This document shows positions 50,563-58,716 of a DNA stretch of 64,000 nucleotides, piece by piece. Below the pieces are notes generated by a model that saw only the letters and a program-made list of their open reading frames with translations, was not told the DNA's origin and made no database searches. Within the stretch, counting starts at the first letter, position 1, and each line of letters starts with the position of its first letter. Location of the stretch: assembly GCA_019753105.1 (NCBI GenBank), contig JAIELJ010000006.1, positions 434,001 through 498,000 of the forward strand. Reading direction: 5' to 3'. The translations under genes and the position numbers were made by a program. Source of the DNA: Hyphomonadaceae bacterium (lineage in GTDB: Bacteria > Pseudomonadota > Alphaproteobacteria > Caulobacterales > Aquidulcibacteraceae).

Positions 50563-51203
50563 ATGCAGACGTGCGCCAACGTACTCACCGTAGCTTTTGC
50601 TGGCCTCGAAGCGCGCCGCATCGAGGTCCAGGTGCAGATGACCGGCGGCACGAACGGCATCGTCATTGTCGGCCTGGGCGACAAGGCAGTCTCTGAATCC
50701 CGCGAACGCGTCCGTGCTGCCTTTGCCTCGATCGGATTGGCGATCCCGGCAGGCCGCTTGGTGGTGAACCTTGCGCCTGCCGATCTGCCGAAAGAGGGGA
50801 CGCATTACGATCTGCCGATCGCGCTCGCGATGATGGCGGCCATTGGCGCGCTGCCGGTCGATGCGCTCGATGGCATTGTCTGCTTCGGCGAACTTGGTCT
50901 CGACGGTTCGCTCGCGCCTGCGCCGGGCGCGTTGCCCGCGGCGATGGCCGCGCACAGCATGGATGCTGGGTTCGTTTGCCCTGAAGCGTGTGGCGCTGAG
51001 GCGGCGTGGGCAGGTGGCGAGGTGATTGCAGCGCCGACTTTGCTGTCGCTGGTCAATCATTTCCGTGGTGGCGCAGCGATCAAGCCGCCCGAACGGGGCG
51101 ATCTCATTTCCGCGGAGGCTGCGCCAGATCTGCGCGACGTGCGCGGACAAGAACAAGCCAAGCGCGCTTTGGAAATCGCAGCAGCCGGATCGCACAACAT
51201 TCT
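50563..51203 (+). pseudogene. comM: comM 5' fragment, interrupted by the serine-recombinase element
   Basis: ComM/YifB is an AAA+ helicase that drives branch migration during natural transformation. The fragment begins MQTCANVLTVAFAGLEA at the ATG at 50563. It includes the Lon-protease-like fold with GLGDKAVSESRERVR and PADLPKEGTHYDLPIALA, and the RGQEQAKRALEIAAAG entry to the AAA domain. It stops at GSHNIL, just before Walker A. The native frame continues at 63590. Read-through into the element adds 14 codons before a stop at 51246. Confidence 0.93.
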
Positions 51204-51217
51204 TCAGTTATGGCCAA
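51190..51217. other. attL junction of the integrated element
   Basis: The chromosomal comM sequence CGCACAACATT is followed by CT (51202-51203) and then element sequence TCAGTTATGGCCAA. The same CT occurs at attR (63590-63591), and a two-base core is what large serine recombinases use. The inner arm TCAGTTATGGCCAA is an inverted match to the attR inner arm TTGGCTACAACAGG (10 of 14). Confidence 0.75.
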
Positions 51218-51251
51218 ATAAAAACTGCGTAATATCAGCTATCTAGCCTGT

Positions 51252-51953
51252 ATGGTGAGCGTGACTCGCATCGTTGCTTGGAACTGTGCGGGCAAGTTCT
51301 CGCGAAACGCGGCGGCTCTCGCGGCGCTTGATGCGGACATCTGCATCGTGCCGGAAGCGCTCGAAGGCCATGCGGATGCGTTAGGCGCGAACTACTCGGT
51401 TCATTGGCACGGCGACGAAGGTCAGCGTGGACTCCTGATCGCGGCAAAACGCGACTGGCGCATCGAGGTGGTGCAGGCCGCTCCGCAGAGACACATGGCT
51501 TTGACGACGCTCCAAGGGCCAACGACATCTCTGTCGGTGATCGGTGTCTGGGCGATGCGCGGCCCCAAAGGCTGCACGGGCGCAGTGATCGATGGGCTAG
51601 ACACATTGCTTCCGCTCGCCGCCGCATCACCGAACGTGTTCGTCGCCGGTGACTTCAACGCCTCGCCCGTGTTCGACTCTTCAAGTCCACCGGCACTTCG
51701 CTTCGCGGAAATATCTGGCCGCCTACAAGACGCGGGCCTTGTGAGCCTTTGGCACGACAGGGCAGGCGAGGCATTCGGCGCGGAGTCTTGCGCGACCTAC
51801 CATCATCAATGGAAGCAAGAGCAACCGTTTCACATCGACTTCGCATTTGCTTCCAAGGCACTCGCGGCTCGGTGTCGCCACTTCGAGATCGGTAAGTTCG
51901 ATCCGTGGTGCCAATCGAGTGACCACGTGCCGCTTGTTGCGGATTTCGATTAG
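51252..51953 (+). CDS. Endonuclease/exonuclease/phosphatase (EEP) family protein
   Basis: This 233-residue Mg2+-dependent phosphoesterase keeps the EEP motifs. These are IVAWNCAG with the Asn ligand, VPEALEG with the metal-binding Glu, FVAGDFNAS, FHIDFAFAS and SDHVPLVADFD with the catalytic Asp-His pair. Homologues cut DNA or RNA or hydrolyse phosphoesters, and this one has no signal peptide, so it acts in the cytosol. It is the first gene of the element on the left and is followed 28 bp later by the SRAP gene. Confidence 0.88.
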   Translation: MVSVTRIVAWNCAGKFSRNAAALAALDADICIVPEALEGHADALGANYSVHWHGDEGQRGLLIAAKRDWRIEVVQAAPQRHMALTTLQGPTTSLSVIGVWAMRGPKGCTGAVIDGLDTLLPLAAASPNVFVAGDFNASPVFDSSSPPALRFAEISGRLQDAGLVSLWHDRAGEAFGAESCATYHHQWKQEQPFHIDFAFASKALAARCRHFEIGKFDPWCQSSDHVPLVADFD

Positions 51954-51981
51954 CGCTTGCGGATTCAAGAAGGGACGGGAC

Positions 51982-52665
51982 GTGTGCAACCGATACGCAG
52001 CGGACATCCGCAAAGCCGGTCTTGAGAAAGAGTTTTACGGCTTCGAGGAATGGAGCGAGACGCGGATTACGCCCGTGCTCGGAAACGCACTGCTCGAAGT
52101 GTTTCCGAAAAGCTTCGGTCCTGTGATTGTGCGTGCGGAAAGCGGTGCGCTTGAGTGGATACGAATGCGTTGGGGCTTGCCCGGACCAGCGACGATGGGT
52201 GGTGCACCTGTCACGAACATTCGGAACGTCGCAAGCGGTCACTGGCGGCCCGTGTTCGGCGTCGAGCATCGCTGCTTGGTGCCGTTCACGGCCTTCAGCG
52301 AGTATGAGGATTCATCGCCAAAGGGTGCGAAAGTCATTCGCTGGTTCGCACCGCGAGATCGCGGGATGTTGTTCTTCGCGGGCGTTTGGCGTGTGTGGTC
52401 AGGCGACTACGGCTCAAAAAAGGAGCCGAACGTCGGTGAGCATCACCTGTTCAGCTTCTTGACGACTGAAGCGAACGATCTTGTGAGGCCAGTCCACGCC
52501 AAGGCGATGCCAGTGGTGCTTGCGACGCCAGAAGCGCGGGAAGAGTGGCTCACGGCCCCGGCATCTTCAGTGGCCGATATTCAATCGCGAGTCTTGCCCG
52601 CAGACGTGCTTGAGATCGTGCCCGATGATGAAGCCGCACAGTTTGTTGGCGGGTATTTGAAGTGA
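51982..52665 (+). CDS. SRAP family protein (YedK/HMCES)
   Basis: SRAP proteins form a covalent crosslink with abasic sites in single-stranded DNA through Cys2. The 227-residue protein starts at a GTG with MCNRYAAD, so Cys2 is available after Met removal. It also has VTNIRNVASGHWRPVF, FTAFSEYED with the Glu, and PVHAKAMPVVL with the catalytic His (the usual variant is HxRMP). On the island it may protect ssDNA intermediates or act as a nuclease/peptidase-like factor. Confidence 0.93.
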   Translation: MCNRYAADIRKAGLEKEFYGFEEWSETRITPVLGNALLEVFPKSFGPVIVRAESGALEWIRMRWGLPGPATMGGAPVTNIRNVASGHWRPVFGVEHRCLVPFTAFSEYEDSSPKGAKVIRWFAPRDRGMLFFAGVWRVWSGDYGSKKEPNVGEHHLFSFLTTEANDLVRPVHAKAMPVVLATPEAREEWLTAPASSVADIQSRVLPADVLEIVPDDEAAQFVGGYLK

Positions 52666-52693
52666 TCTCAAGGTGTCCCACCATGAGCCGTGG

Positions 52694-53302
52694 TCAGAGT
52701 GTTGGTAGATGTCCGGTCAGTGAAAAGACAGGCCACGTCTCGGAGTAGCCGGGGTGATATCTCATCAGTAAGAAAGACGACCCAATATTGTGCGGGACAC
52801 GGAAGCTAAAGGTGGGAAGCCACTTTTCCACGTCAAACGGCGAAAGCCACGTCTCGGCTGTATGAATGATCAGGACATCCACGCAGATGCGTCCGTCATA
52901 GCGTGCATTTTTGTCGGTGATCCGATCTTGGATGCCGGACTGCAAAAGGTCAGGCGTCCACTGTGCAGCATCGAACAGTTCATCTGACGCTGTAATACGT
53001 TGGCCGTTCTTTCGGGCGGCATCGATGGCGCGAAGAATCTTCGGGTTCACAAGCTCGGTAAGCTCAATCGAAATCTCATTGCCTGCCAACAACCCGATGC
53101 AGTCTGGTGGATCATGGTCGCTACTGCGGATGTTTGTTACGGATAGGCCGAATTTGGATCGGCTGGACGTGGCCCATTCTACCGCAGTCAGTCGTTCCAT
53201 GGCCTTGCGATCAAGCGCCGTCTCGACCGCAAACTCATGGGAGTGGCCGCGCCGGTTCATCATGTCGATGACGCGGCGAAGTTCGTGGTTTTCTTGCGTC
53301 AC
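52694..53302 (-). CDS. Unknown protein with a possible PD-(D/E)xK nuclease core
   Basis: This 202-residue cytosolic protein has no clear family. It contains DHDPPDCIGLLAGNEISIELTEL, where a PD followed by an ELTE segment resembles the metal-binding strand of PD-(D/E)xK-type nucleases with T replacing K. An N-terminal helical region and a C-terminal W-rich part complete it. Its reading direction opposes the SRAP gene, whose stop lies 28 bp away. The nuclease assignment is tentative. Confidence 0.5.
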   Translation of the reverse strand: MTQENHELRRVIDMMNRRGHSHEFAVETALDRKAMERLTAVEWATSSRSKFGLSVTNIRSSDHDPPDCIGLLAGNEISIELTELVNPKILRAIDAARKNGQRITASDELFDAAQWTPDLLQSGIQDRITDKNARYDGRICVDVLIIHTAETWLSPFDVEKWLPTFSFRVPHNIGSSFLLMRYHPGYSETWPVFSLTGHLPTL

Positions 53303-53342
53303 GGGCCAACTTGTCCTCTGGCGCGACGTTCGGTGGCGAATA

Positions 53343-53651
53343 TCACCATTCGAGCAAAGACACTGACACGAGTCGGTCGTTTATGGCTCGCGCCAGTTCA
53401 GCCGCTTCGTCCATGCTTGTGCCCGCTCGCATTCCAAGCGCCACGAAGCTCTGGGTGCTGCCCGGTTCCTTGAGGTGCGACAGGCCGATAAGCAGCGACA
53501 GCGCACCATTGCCGTCATTGCGTATGTAAGCCTTGTCAATTGGGTGCTTCGGGGTTTTGGGCACGAACGTCTCCGAATCAAGGCTTAGTCGCTCATACCG
53601 ATTTGGGGTGGCTTCGACTTCCATCAAGATTCCTGGCCGCAATCGCGCCAC
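53343..53651 (-). CDS. Unknown small protein of the element
   Basis: This 102-residue acidic protein has no signal or membrane segment. It shows an alternating pattern with ALSLLIGLSHL, SFVALGMRAG and DEAAELARAINDRL, suggesting a small alpha/beta fold. No family is recognised. It lies between the six-helix membrane protein gene and the PD-(D/E)xK-like gene, all on the minus strand, and could be part of one transcript. Confidence 0.45.
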   Translation of the reverse strand: MARLRPGILMEVEATPNRYERLSLDSETFVPKTPKHPIDKAYIRNDGNGALSLLIGLSHLKEPGSTQSFVALGMRAGTSMDEAAELARAINDRLVSVSLLEW

Positions 53652-53676
53652 GATGCCGGTTGAGGGCTGCGCCGGG

Positions 53677-54450
53677 CTAATCGCGTTTCGCCCGAACTCC
53701 GAAGACGGGCACCTTCAATCCGAAATGCAGGATCGCGCCAGCGAGCATTACGGCGGGAATGCCGACGAACATCGATAGCTGAAGTGCGTCGATCAACTGC
53801 TTGTCCGCAAGGCTCACGTAGACCGTATGTCCGTGGTTGGTGAGTGGCTCTGTGTGTGTGGCGGTTGGTGAGGATGAGCCGTCGCGCATTCCGACGCCGA
53901 AGAAGTAAAACGACGCGACGCCAGCAATCCAGACAAGCATGAAGACGACGCCGTATGCCGTGCGAAGGGTGCGCTTCCACCCATCTTCGGACGGCTTGGT
54001 TTCCAAGGGTGACGCAGGCGCGGGCGGTTCGCCGCATTGCGTGAGAAACTCTTCCTCTGAAAGCGTTACAAGTTTGAGGGCGTTCGCGGTGTTAAAGACA
54101 CCGATGCCTGCAATCGCCAAGAACCATGGCAGCATGTCGGGTGACGTGGGTGAAGCCAAAGGCGTCAGGGCGAAGGCGAACAGTGCCGTCGCTGCCGCCA
54201 TGAAGCTCGCGTTGGCTATTTCTTTGATGCCAATGCCGGGCCATCGCCAATGCGCGGCACGTTTGCGTAGCGCTGAAATGACGATGGCGATGCTCATGAG
54301 AGCGCCAGCGATTACAAGTTCAGCCGCTACGCCCAAACCTCCGCCGATGATCATGAGGATCATCATGCCACCGTGGAAGCCCATCATGAGCTTGAAGTCG
54401 GTAGACATCTCCGACCAATTGCGTGGATGAGGGTGTTTGTTGCTGAACAC
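53677..54450 (-). CDS. Polytopic membrane protein of the element
   Basis: This 257-residue protein has about six hydrophobic segments (roughly 22-52, 84-108, 110-126, 168-190 and 224-246, the first region counting twice). A hydrophilic loop near 132-166 is Glu/Pro-rich. Met-rich GFHGGMMILMIIGGGLG at the first helix is notable. No transporter signature was recognised. It lies upstream of two small minus-strand genes and downstream of the Rep-like gene. Confidence 0.65.
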   Translation of the reverse strand: MFSNKHPHPRNWSEMSTDFKLMMGFHGGMMILMIIGGGLGVAAELVIAGALMSIAIVISALRKRAAHWRWPGIGIKEIANASFMAAATALFAFALTPLASPTSPDMLPWFLAIAGIGVFNTANALKLVTLSEEEFLTQCGEPPAPASPLETKPSEDGWKRTLRTAYGVVFMLVWIAGVASFYFFGVGMRDGSSSPTATHTEPLTNHGHTVYVSLADKQLIDALQLSMFVGIPAVMLAGAILHFGLKVPVFGVRAKRD

Positions 54451-54595
54451 GTTCTAGGTTTCTGATGGCGTGGAGACCAAGGCAAGTTCGATAGTCTTAA
54501 GCAATGCTTCGCACACAAGCCCTTCCGCCTGTTTAGATCAGATGCGTGATGATTCAAAGCTGTGGCTATCGACCCGACCACCACAAGGTCATGAT

Positions 54596-55195
54596 CTAGG
54601 TGAGCGAGACGTTATCCAGGTCGATGTGATCGAAGAAGTGTCCGGTGGGCTTCTTCTTGAGCGAATACGAAAGAGCGCCGTCGCTCCATGCCGGTTTAAC
54701 GTCAGCGTTATCAGCAAACGCCAATCTCTCCCACGCCGCTTTGACAATCTCGCAAAAGTCACCGCGTTCTTGCTCCGGTATCTCGATCCAGCCGTGATAG
54801 TGAAGGCCAACCAGAGCACCGGCTTCGCAAGCGAATGCATGTCTTAGTTTTTTACCGCGCCGAACTTCGCGTCCCTTAAAGTAGCGGCGGCTCAATCGCT
54901 CCATGAAGACCGTTACAGTGCGAGATAGTTCAGCCGCCGAGAGTTTGTAGAACCTTCCTTTGATGCGAGCTTTGTCCGTGGCGCGGAGCGTGACGAAGAC
55001 CTTTGGCACGTCAGGAATCCAGAGCCACTCCATGACTTCACGGCGCATCTGCGCCAGAAGTTCTTTCCTGGGCAGATCAATGTGTGCACTGTTGAATATG
55101 GATGGCTCCAACGTTTGGAGCGGCGACGGGCAGGGTCTCAAGTTTTCTCGATCATCTGGTTTTATTGATCCGTAGCCATGCGTTGAGCCGATCAA
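54596..55195 (-). CDS. HUH endonuclease, rolling-circle Rep-like protein
   Basis: This 199-residue protein has GLHYHGWIEIP, in which H132-Y-H134 fits the His-hydrophobe-His metal motif. Further on, Y177-S-L-K180 in LSYSLKKKP fits the YxxK nicking motif of single-tyrosine Rep proteins. Such enzymes nick DNA at a replication origin or transposon end. It is likely to serve replication or transfer of the excised element. Its start overlaps the upstream HTH gene by 44 bp, so the true start may lie inside. Confidence 0.7.
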   Translation of the reverse strand: MIGSTHGYGSIKPDDRENLRPCPSPLQTLEPSIFNSAHIDLPRKELLAQMRREVMEWLWIPDVPKVFVTLRATDKARIKGRFYKLSAAELSRTVTVFMERLSRRYFKGREVRRGKKLRHAFACEAGALVGLHYHGWIEIPEQERGDFCEIVKAAWERLAFADNADVKPAWSDGALSYSLKKKPTGHFFDHIDLDNVSLT

Positions 55196-55364
55196 GTCGA
55201 TAGCGCACGCTACGTCCTACCTTCATAAAGGGCGGGCCGATGCCAGTTGAGCGCCAGTTGCTCAAGGTGCCCACGGCCAGCTTCAACAGGGATGCCGTTT
55301 CGTTGGGAGTGAGAAGTATTAGGCCAGGCAAGGTTGTTCGTGATCTCCAATGTGATGCGTGCAC
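55152..55364 (-). CDS. AlpA/excisionase-type helix-turn-helix protein
   Basis: This 70-residue protein has a MerR-like HTH. It includes LTPNETASLLKLAVGTLSNWRS, the wing IGPPFMKVGRSVRY and the final RLDRLNAWL helix. Proteins of this type include the AlpA regulators and excisionases of integrative elements. It lies upstream of the Rep-like gene and may control it or assist excision by the serine recombinase. The usual start may be downstream of the long N-terminus. Confidence 0.75.
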   Translation of the reverse strand: MHASHWRSRTTLPGLILLTPNETASLLKLAVGTLSNWRSTGIGPPFMKVGRSVRYRLDRLNAWLRINKTR

Positions 55365-55654
55365 CAGCTATTTAGGTGCGTGACGACTTTGGTTCGGTGG
55401 GATCAAAGGCTCACGACCTTAGTCGGAGCTTGCGGGGCGAACGATGTTCAACAGCCGCCATTACAATGAGCTACATACTACACCGGATCGATGCGCGGTG
55501 CGAGGCGATTTTCGCGATCTCGCGGTTCTCGCGCAGTGAGTTTGTGTGACTCAAGAACGAGTTAGTTCTTGGATGATTCAGGAATGTTCGAGGTTTTGGA
55601 GCACTTGCACGCGAACGGCCTTGGTAGGAATGTTCGCTCTGGATCACATCGCGC
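55365..55654. other. 290-bp noncoding segment before the TIR gene
   Basis: Neither strand has a convincing gene. The segment separates the minus-strand Rep/HTH genes from the plus-strand TIR gene, so it should hold promoters for both. A short direct match is seen (GGAATGTTCG at 55581-55590 and GGAATGTTCGCTCTGGA from 55626). Its base composition looks less GC-rich than the chromosomal core. Confidence 0.5.
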
Positions 55655-56449
55655 ATGAAATGGGAGTGGGCAGAGTTGGGGGCGGTGTTCATTTCATACC
55701 GACGTGGAGATTCGTCGGGTGTCGCAGGACGCTTGTTTGATCGCTTAGAGCAAGCCCTGGGGCATAACAGCGTCTTCATGGACGTTGATTCAATCGAACC
55801 CGGCCTGGACTTCCTCGACGTGTTGAATCGTCATCTAGGGCAGTGTGACGTGATGCTCGCGGTTATCGGCCCTAGTTGGCTGACGACCAAAGACAGTCAT
55901 GGTCGTCGCAGGCTGGATGACGACGCTGATTTTGTTCGCATGGAAGTCGCAACCGCACTGGCACGCGGTATTCGTGTTATTCCGATCCTAGTGGATGGTG
56001 CTGCGGCCATGGCCGCATCTGATCTCCCAGATGACCTAAAGGCGCTGGCTCGCAGGCAGGCGATTGAGATTCGACATGATCGATTTGGCTCGGACGCGGA
56101 GCAACTCGCAGCGACGTTGAGAGGGATAGTGGCCAACGTCACCCAAGCGTCGCTCCCGCAGAGTGGCGTGATTGGCACTTGGCGCGGGGAATTGCGCTAT
56201 GCGGCGGACAACGTTGTGGCTCGAACATGGGTGCTACACCCGAACGGACAACTGGTTTCCCCGCACAATGAGTTTGGCTTTTCCGAAGAGGGCGCTTGGA
56301 GGCTTGAGAACGGCGAACTGATCGTGACGTTCCCGTGGGGGACGATTTTTCGAGGAAGGGTCGTGGGCCAAGCGTGTCGGGGAACGTCTCGTTTTCCTGA
56401 GACGGGGGTTGAGGGGACCTTTGAGATGCATAAGGTCGAATCGCCTTAG
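55655..56449 (+). CDS. TIR-domain protein with a beta-rich C-terminal domain
   Basis: This 264-residue protein has a TIR domain (about 8-160). It has the box-1 VFISYRRGD, the DVDSIEPG loop, VIGPSWL and a putative catalytic Glu97 in FVRMEVATALARG. Many bacterial TIR domains cleave NAD+ during anti-phage defence. Residues about 170-264 form a second, Gly/Trp-rich beta domain (IGTWRGELRY, GAWRLENGELIVTFPWG) resembling a lipocalin-like sensor fold. It stands alone on the plus strand in the element, so it may be a self-contained sensor-effector. Confidence 0.85.
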   Translation: MKWEWAELGAVFISYRRGDSSGVAGRLFDRLEQALGHNSVFMDVDSIEPGLDFLDVLNRHLGQCDVMLAVIGPSWLTTKDSHGRRRLDDDADFVRMEVATALARGIRVIPILVDGAAAMAASDLPDDLKALARRQAIEIRHDRFGSDAEQLAATLRGIVANVTQASLPQSGVIGTWRGELRYAADNVVARTWVLHPNGQLVSPHNEFGFSEEGAWRLENGELIVTFPWGTIFRGRVVGQACRGTSRFPETGVEGTFEMHKVESP

Positions 56450-56476
56450 CGCTGGGCGTTCGCTCGCGACAAAAAA

Positions 56477-56680
56477 TTAGAAGCCGAGCAATCTCTTCAC
56501 CGCGAAGATGATCAGCGCGATCACCAGCCCGCCAGCCAAAGCTTCCATCGCCACGGAGAACGTCGATTGCCGATGCCGATTGCGGCGGGGAGGCGGTCGC
56601 CAGCCATCGTTGGGATCGTAGTTCCTGAGCACGACGTTAGCGTGGATCAAAGCGAACCGGCGGCGGCGCCTTGGCGACAT
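56477..56680 (-). CDS. Small single-pass membrane protein
   Basis: This 67-residue protein has an Arg-rich cytosolic N-terminus and one C-terminal helix (ALAGGLVIALIIFAVKRLLGF). Its first 44 bp overlap the end of the patatin-like remnant. No family is recognised. It could be a leftover coding potential of the patatin gene's 3' region, so confidence is low. Confidence 0.35.
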   Translation of the reverse strand: MSPRRRRRFALIHANVVLRNYDPNDGWRPPPRRNRHRQSTFSVAMEALAGGLVIALIIFAVKRLLGF

Positions 56681-57629
56681 ATATGGTCCCCGCGCGATGG
56701 CCGAGTTGCTCCAATAAATCTAGGTTGCCTTGGCCCACGCTCGACATGTCCGCAATCGAGCGAAGTTCGCGGTCGCTGAGTCTTCGCTGAAGAAGCGAGC
56801 TTGCCTTAAACTCGCTACCCTCATCGGAAAACTCATGAGCGTTCTCAAGTCGAACGTCGCAGCGTTGATAGTGCAGTAGAGGTGCTGGACAGTAGGGTGC
56901 CGCGAATTGGTCTTTCTTCTCGCTGTTGATCCACCACTTCAGAGGACATTCCGACAACGCTTGCAGGTATGCGACTTGCTGAAGCCCAACGTCGTTTATC
57001 ACTCCGCGAAGGGAATCGATTGTCAGCCCGGCGTAGATGGCCGCCTTCGAGCGTTGTCGTATGAGACCAGTGCCCACCGACATGAGGTAGATGTTTTCCG
57101 CACTAAGTCGCCAACCAAATCCGTAAGCTGGGTCAGACGCGATCATCACAAGCTCAAGTGCAGGGTTGTTCAAACCAGCTACCGCGCCATCAACGAGAAC
57201 GGCTTTGTGTTTCCCGATTTTGCTGACCGGATCGAAGTAGTGGGGAGCCGCAGCGCTGGCCTGCACCAATTTGCGGAGGCGTAAGTCGGCGTTAGACAGG
57301 TATGTGGGGTCAGGTGTGATAGACTGGAAGTAATACCAGCCGGGATTATTCGTCAGCGCCCAAGGCATGCCGGTGTCGAGGCGTTTCGCGAAAAGCGCTA
57401 ATCCAGTGCGAAGCTTCTCTGACTTCAAAGTTTCGTCGGCGAACGCTTCGTTGAGAGCGTCGCGAAGAGGCCGATTGTCGAAGCGAGACCCAAAGATTCC
57501 AAGTGATCGGGCTCTACGAAATAGGCGCGGCAGCACCAGTTTGTAGAACGCCGAAATTTCCGCGACTGACATCCCCATCGCAAGTCCGGTAGCAATAATC
57601 GCTCCGGTTGCGAACGGTGAGCGAGTTTC
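56637..57629 (-). pseudogene. Patatin-like phospholipase, truncated at the catalytic serine
   Basis: The reading frame from 57629 encodes ATGAIIATGLAMGMSVAEISAFY, which matches the segment right after the GxSxG nucleophile of patatin/CapV-type phospholipases. It continues through VQASAAAPHYFDP and LVDGAVAGLNNPA, the catalytic Asp-Gly motif. Upstream the frame reads RSPF and then a stop, so the oxyanion hole and the serine are absent. The first ATG would be at 57578. The gene therefore appears broken at about 57609-57617, next to the divergent PLD-like gene. Confidence 0.75.
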
Positions 57630-58714
57630 TCAACGTCTCCCTAGTTCTCCAACCTCACTGGAAACAGCTATTCGTGCTCGGCATGATTTTCGTGGCGAGT
57701 TACGCACGCACGGCTTGGCGCGGCGGGCAGCGTTTGGCTGCGGTGCGGGAAATCGCTTCAGGCGACAATCCCCGATTCGCGGTTGCGTTTTGGGGACGTG
57801 GAGCGCCAGAAGCTCTCGGTTTGAAAGATGGCCGCTACAAGATCATCTGCAACTTAGAAATGGGCGGCACCAACCCGCACGTCATACGAGCGCTAGACGC
57901 GGCAGAAATTGAACGAACTGGCTTCACCAAGCGCATTCGCCAACGCGATGATCTGCACGCCAAAGTCTTTATCTGCGACCATCTTGCGCTGGTTGGTTCG
58001 GCCAATGCTTCCGCGAACGGTCTAGGTTTTGAAGGAGCGGAAGCCAAAGGATGGCTCGAAGCAGGCATTCGGATAGACGATCCAACCACGCTGAAGACAA
58101 TAGCCGATTGGTTCGCGAATACGTGGAAGAGTGCGGACCGGATTAGCGGTGACGACATCGAGCGGGCGGTGTTGGCTTGGAAACAAAGGCGTCGCGCCAA
58201 GCCCACTTTGCTCGGCCTGAACAAGCTCGACCCCGATGCCGATGATGTCCCGCTGATAAACTGGTGGGGCGATGGCGACTATGAGGTTGCGGAAAGCGTG
58301 AACGACGACGACAGGCTGCTTATCGACGATAGCGTGGAGATCGAGCACGACGACGACAGGGCAGTCCTGTTTCCGGGGCGGTGGGTGCTTTATTGGAAAC
58401 GCAACTTGCGAAGCTCTCTTCCAAACAAATCTGCCAAACTGGAATTAGTGCAGTTGGGACGTGTCGCTGCGAGCGCCGTCCGAATGGAAGGGGGGACCAA
58501 GTTTCTTGACGTTGCCCTTCGTGCGGATGAACCAGGACCGCCCCCGTTCGAGATCACGGATGAGTTCACTCGGACATTCAAGCGCCTGATCGCTCAACCC
58601 AAATACGCTTTCCTACGGCGCGATGAGTATGACGCTTTCTTTGCCCCAGCAATTCCTCAAATGCGTGAGTTGTGGCGCGAACTGAAATCTTCATTGAACC
58701 AAACCGAGGGATAG
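57608..58714 (+). CDS. Phospholipase-D-like (HKD) protein
   Basis: This protein of up to 368 residues has one HKD motif, H117-A-K119-V-F-I-C-D124, followed by GSANASANG (130-138). Single-HKD proteins usually dimerise to act as nucleases or phospholipases. The N-terminal 40 residues are hydrophobic and join to the patatin-remnant breakpoint, so the native start may be lost or lie further on (ATG 57683). The C-terminal region is probably a family-specific domain. Relatives occur in restriction and defence loci. Confidence 0.7.
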   Translation: MRTVSEFLNVSLVLQPHWKQLFVLGMIFVASYARTAWRGGQRLAAVREIASGDNPRFAVAFWGRGAPEALGLKDGRYKIICNLEMGGTNPHVIRALDAAEIERTGFTKRIRQRDDLHAKVFICDHLALVGSANASANGLGFEGAEAKGWLEAGIRIDDPTTLKTIADWFANTWKSADRISGDDIERAVLAWKQRRRAKPTLLGLNKLDPDADDVPLINWWGDGDYEVAESVNDDDRLLIDDSVEIEHDDDRAVLFPGRWVLYWKRNLRSSLPNKSAKLELVQLGRVAASAVRMEGGTKFLDVALRADEPGPPPFEITDEFTRTFKRLIAQPKYAFLRRDEYDAFFAPAIPQMRELWRELKSSLNQTEG

Positions 58715-58716
58715 CG

